NCBI GenBank assembly: GCA_900617975.1
Contig: UZAE01000198.1
Coordinates: 1 to 30,944 of the forward strand
Length of the DNA: 30,944 bases
Source: Rodentolepis nana
Taxonomy: Eukaryota > Platyhelminthes > Cestoda > Cyclophyllidea > Hymenolepididae
Direction of reading: 5' to 3'
This document shows, one piece after another, positions 30,425-30,944 of the stretch (position 1 is its first letter; each line of letters opens with the position of its first letter). A model generated the notes under the pieces. That model was not told the origin of the DNA. It made no database searches and saw nothing but the letters and a program-made list of their open reading frames with translations. Position numbers and translations under genes: made by a program.

Positions 30425-30944
30425 AACCCCTGCATAAAATTACCTTGTCAACACAGGGGTGCGTGATAGACTTACCTCCACGTGGTGCACCCTGGGCAAC
30501 GTATACTCATACGGCAAAAAAAGTCTATTAACTGGCGATTGACTTCTGGCTTAAAACCACAATGGCCCAACAGTATGCCATATTCTACCTATTCCGCAGT
30601 ACTCATCCTACCTTTTCTCTGCCTTTATGTCTGCCTCTTTACATATGTAAATCACTCTTCTGTTCCCCACCCCTCTACTTTCTGTTACTTTGATGTTCCT
30701 TCCCCCTGTGAAGCCCGAAGTCAGATAAAGGACTAATGATAACTATCAAAACGCCTGCCATTTGAAATAAAATACTTTGTCAACACAAAGGCCTGTTTTA
30801 AGGACAAACGTGAAGTGGAGTGGAAGCCTTTTGAGCACCCGAATGGAAGGCATCTGTTCGACTAGTTCTATAGTAGCCCCCCCCTCCACCACCTTTGCCA
30901 TAATGACTCATATGCAAGTCCATACAAAATAAGGACAATTGTAG
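30425..30944 (-). repeat. Module H, inverted, split by a retroelement and cut by the window end
   Basis: The reverse complement of 30775-30944 follows 16200-16370: CTTTTGAGCACCCG, then the C-run at 30876-30898 and CTCATATGCAAGTCC. The first part (30431-30455, TGCATAAAATTACCTTGTCA) is the other side of the same module, separated by the insertion. The C-rich tract is on the plus strand here. Confidence 0.7.
30457..30772 (+). mobile_element. Retroelement copy 2 with target-site duplication
   Basis: It is the same family as 1-308 and in the same orientation, ending GCCATTTGAAATAAA. Both flanks carry TTGTCAACACA (30445-30455 and 30777-30787), within similar sequence of about 18-20 bp (ACCTTGTCAACACAGGG and ACTTTGTCAACACAAAGG). 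Intact H copies contain this sequence only once (16356-16366 region, reversed), so it is a target-site duplication of the length expected for non-LTR or SINE insertion. The element has about 24 bp of 5' sequence not visible in the left copy. An 84-codon frame at 30482-30736 parallels the frame at 33-263. Confidence 0.65.

Noticed and set aside
1..30944. tRNA, rRNA, spliced-leader RNA or CRISPR array
   Set aside because: Reading both strands showed no cloverleaf with conserved T-loop, no rRNA core sequence and no regularly spaced short repeats.

Overview
The window looks like noncoding, repeat-built DNA from an animal nuclear genome, most likely an invertebrate. The reasons are high A+T by eye, no long open reading frames (the longest is 119 codons and appears fortuitous), exon-sized open stretches bounded by AG and GT splice-like dinucleotides, and three kinds of eukaryotic mobile element: a retroelement with an (AAAT)n tail, a solo LTR, and a decayed TTAA-target DNA transposon. 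I cannot name the species. No complete protein gene, tRNA, rRNA or CRISPR array was found. All similarities reported here were found by reading and aligning by eye; no search was run.

The main structure is a cluster of diverged segmental duplications of one ancestral unit of roughly 10-12 kb. I split the unit into modules, in the order A-B-C-D-E-G-H-I-J-K-L-F. Unit 1 (about 309-4945) has A-B-C-D-E, then a collapsed junction, then F. Unit 2 (4946-11190) has A-C-D-E-G-H-I-J-K, then F. Unit 3 (12480-18190) has A-B-D-E-G-H-I-K-L. Unit 4 (18350-20240) is a partial E-G-H. After it come inverted pieces (20660-22330 = L/K reversed, with K doubled; 22481-23240 = J/I reversed), a direct H plus spacer M (24086-24680), a short inverted piece (25836-25965), a direct K-L (28225-29620) and an inverted H (30425-30944) that runs off the end of the window. 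Copies are mostly about 70-90 % identical by eye with many indels. An exception is a 247-bp tract of F that is identical in two copies and suggests recent gene conversion or duplication.

The most gene-like item is module E. Two copies are 162 bp (54 codons) with AG and GT at both ends, a third has lost its 3' splice donor, and a fourth is truncated and fused to different upstream open sequence. None has a stop in the shared frame. This is best read as one exon of a duplicated gene whose product I do not recognise. Module H carries a second exon-like signal on the minus strand, with a G-rich (minus-strand C/T-rich) tract and a GTAAGT-type donor. A single-copy ORF at 11184-11456 encodes a predicted membrane-spanning peptide.

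Mobile elements interrupt the modules: a retroelement at the left edge (1-308) and again at 30457-30772 in the same orientation, a tail fragment of it at 3738-3780, a solo LTR at 2055-2378 flanked by TACT, and a 5'-truncated, frameshifted transposon at 27050 to about 28140 next to TTAA. About 11457-12479, 24681-25835, 25966-27045 and 29621-30424 hold nothing I recognise.
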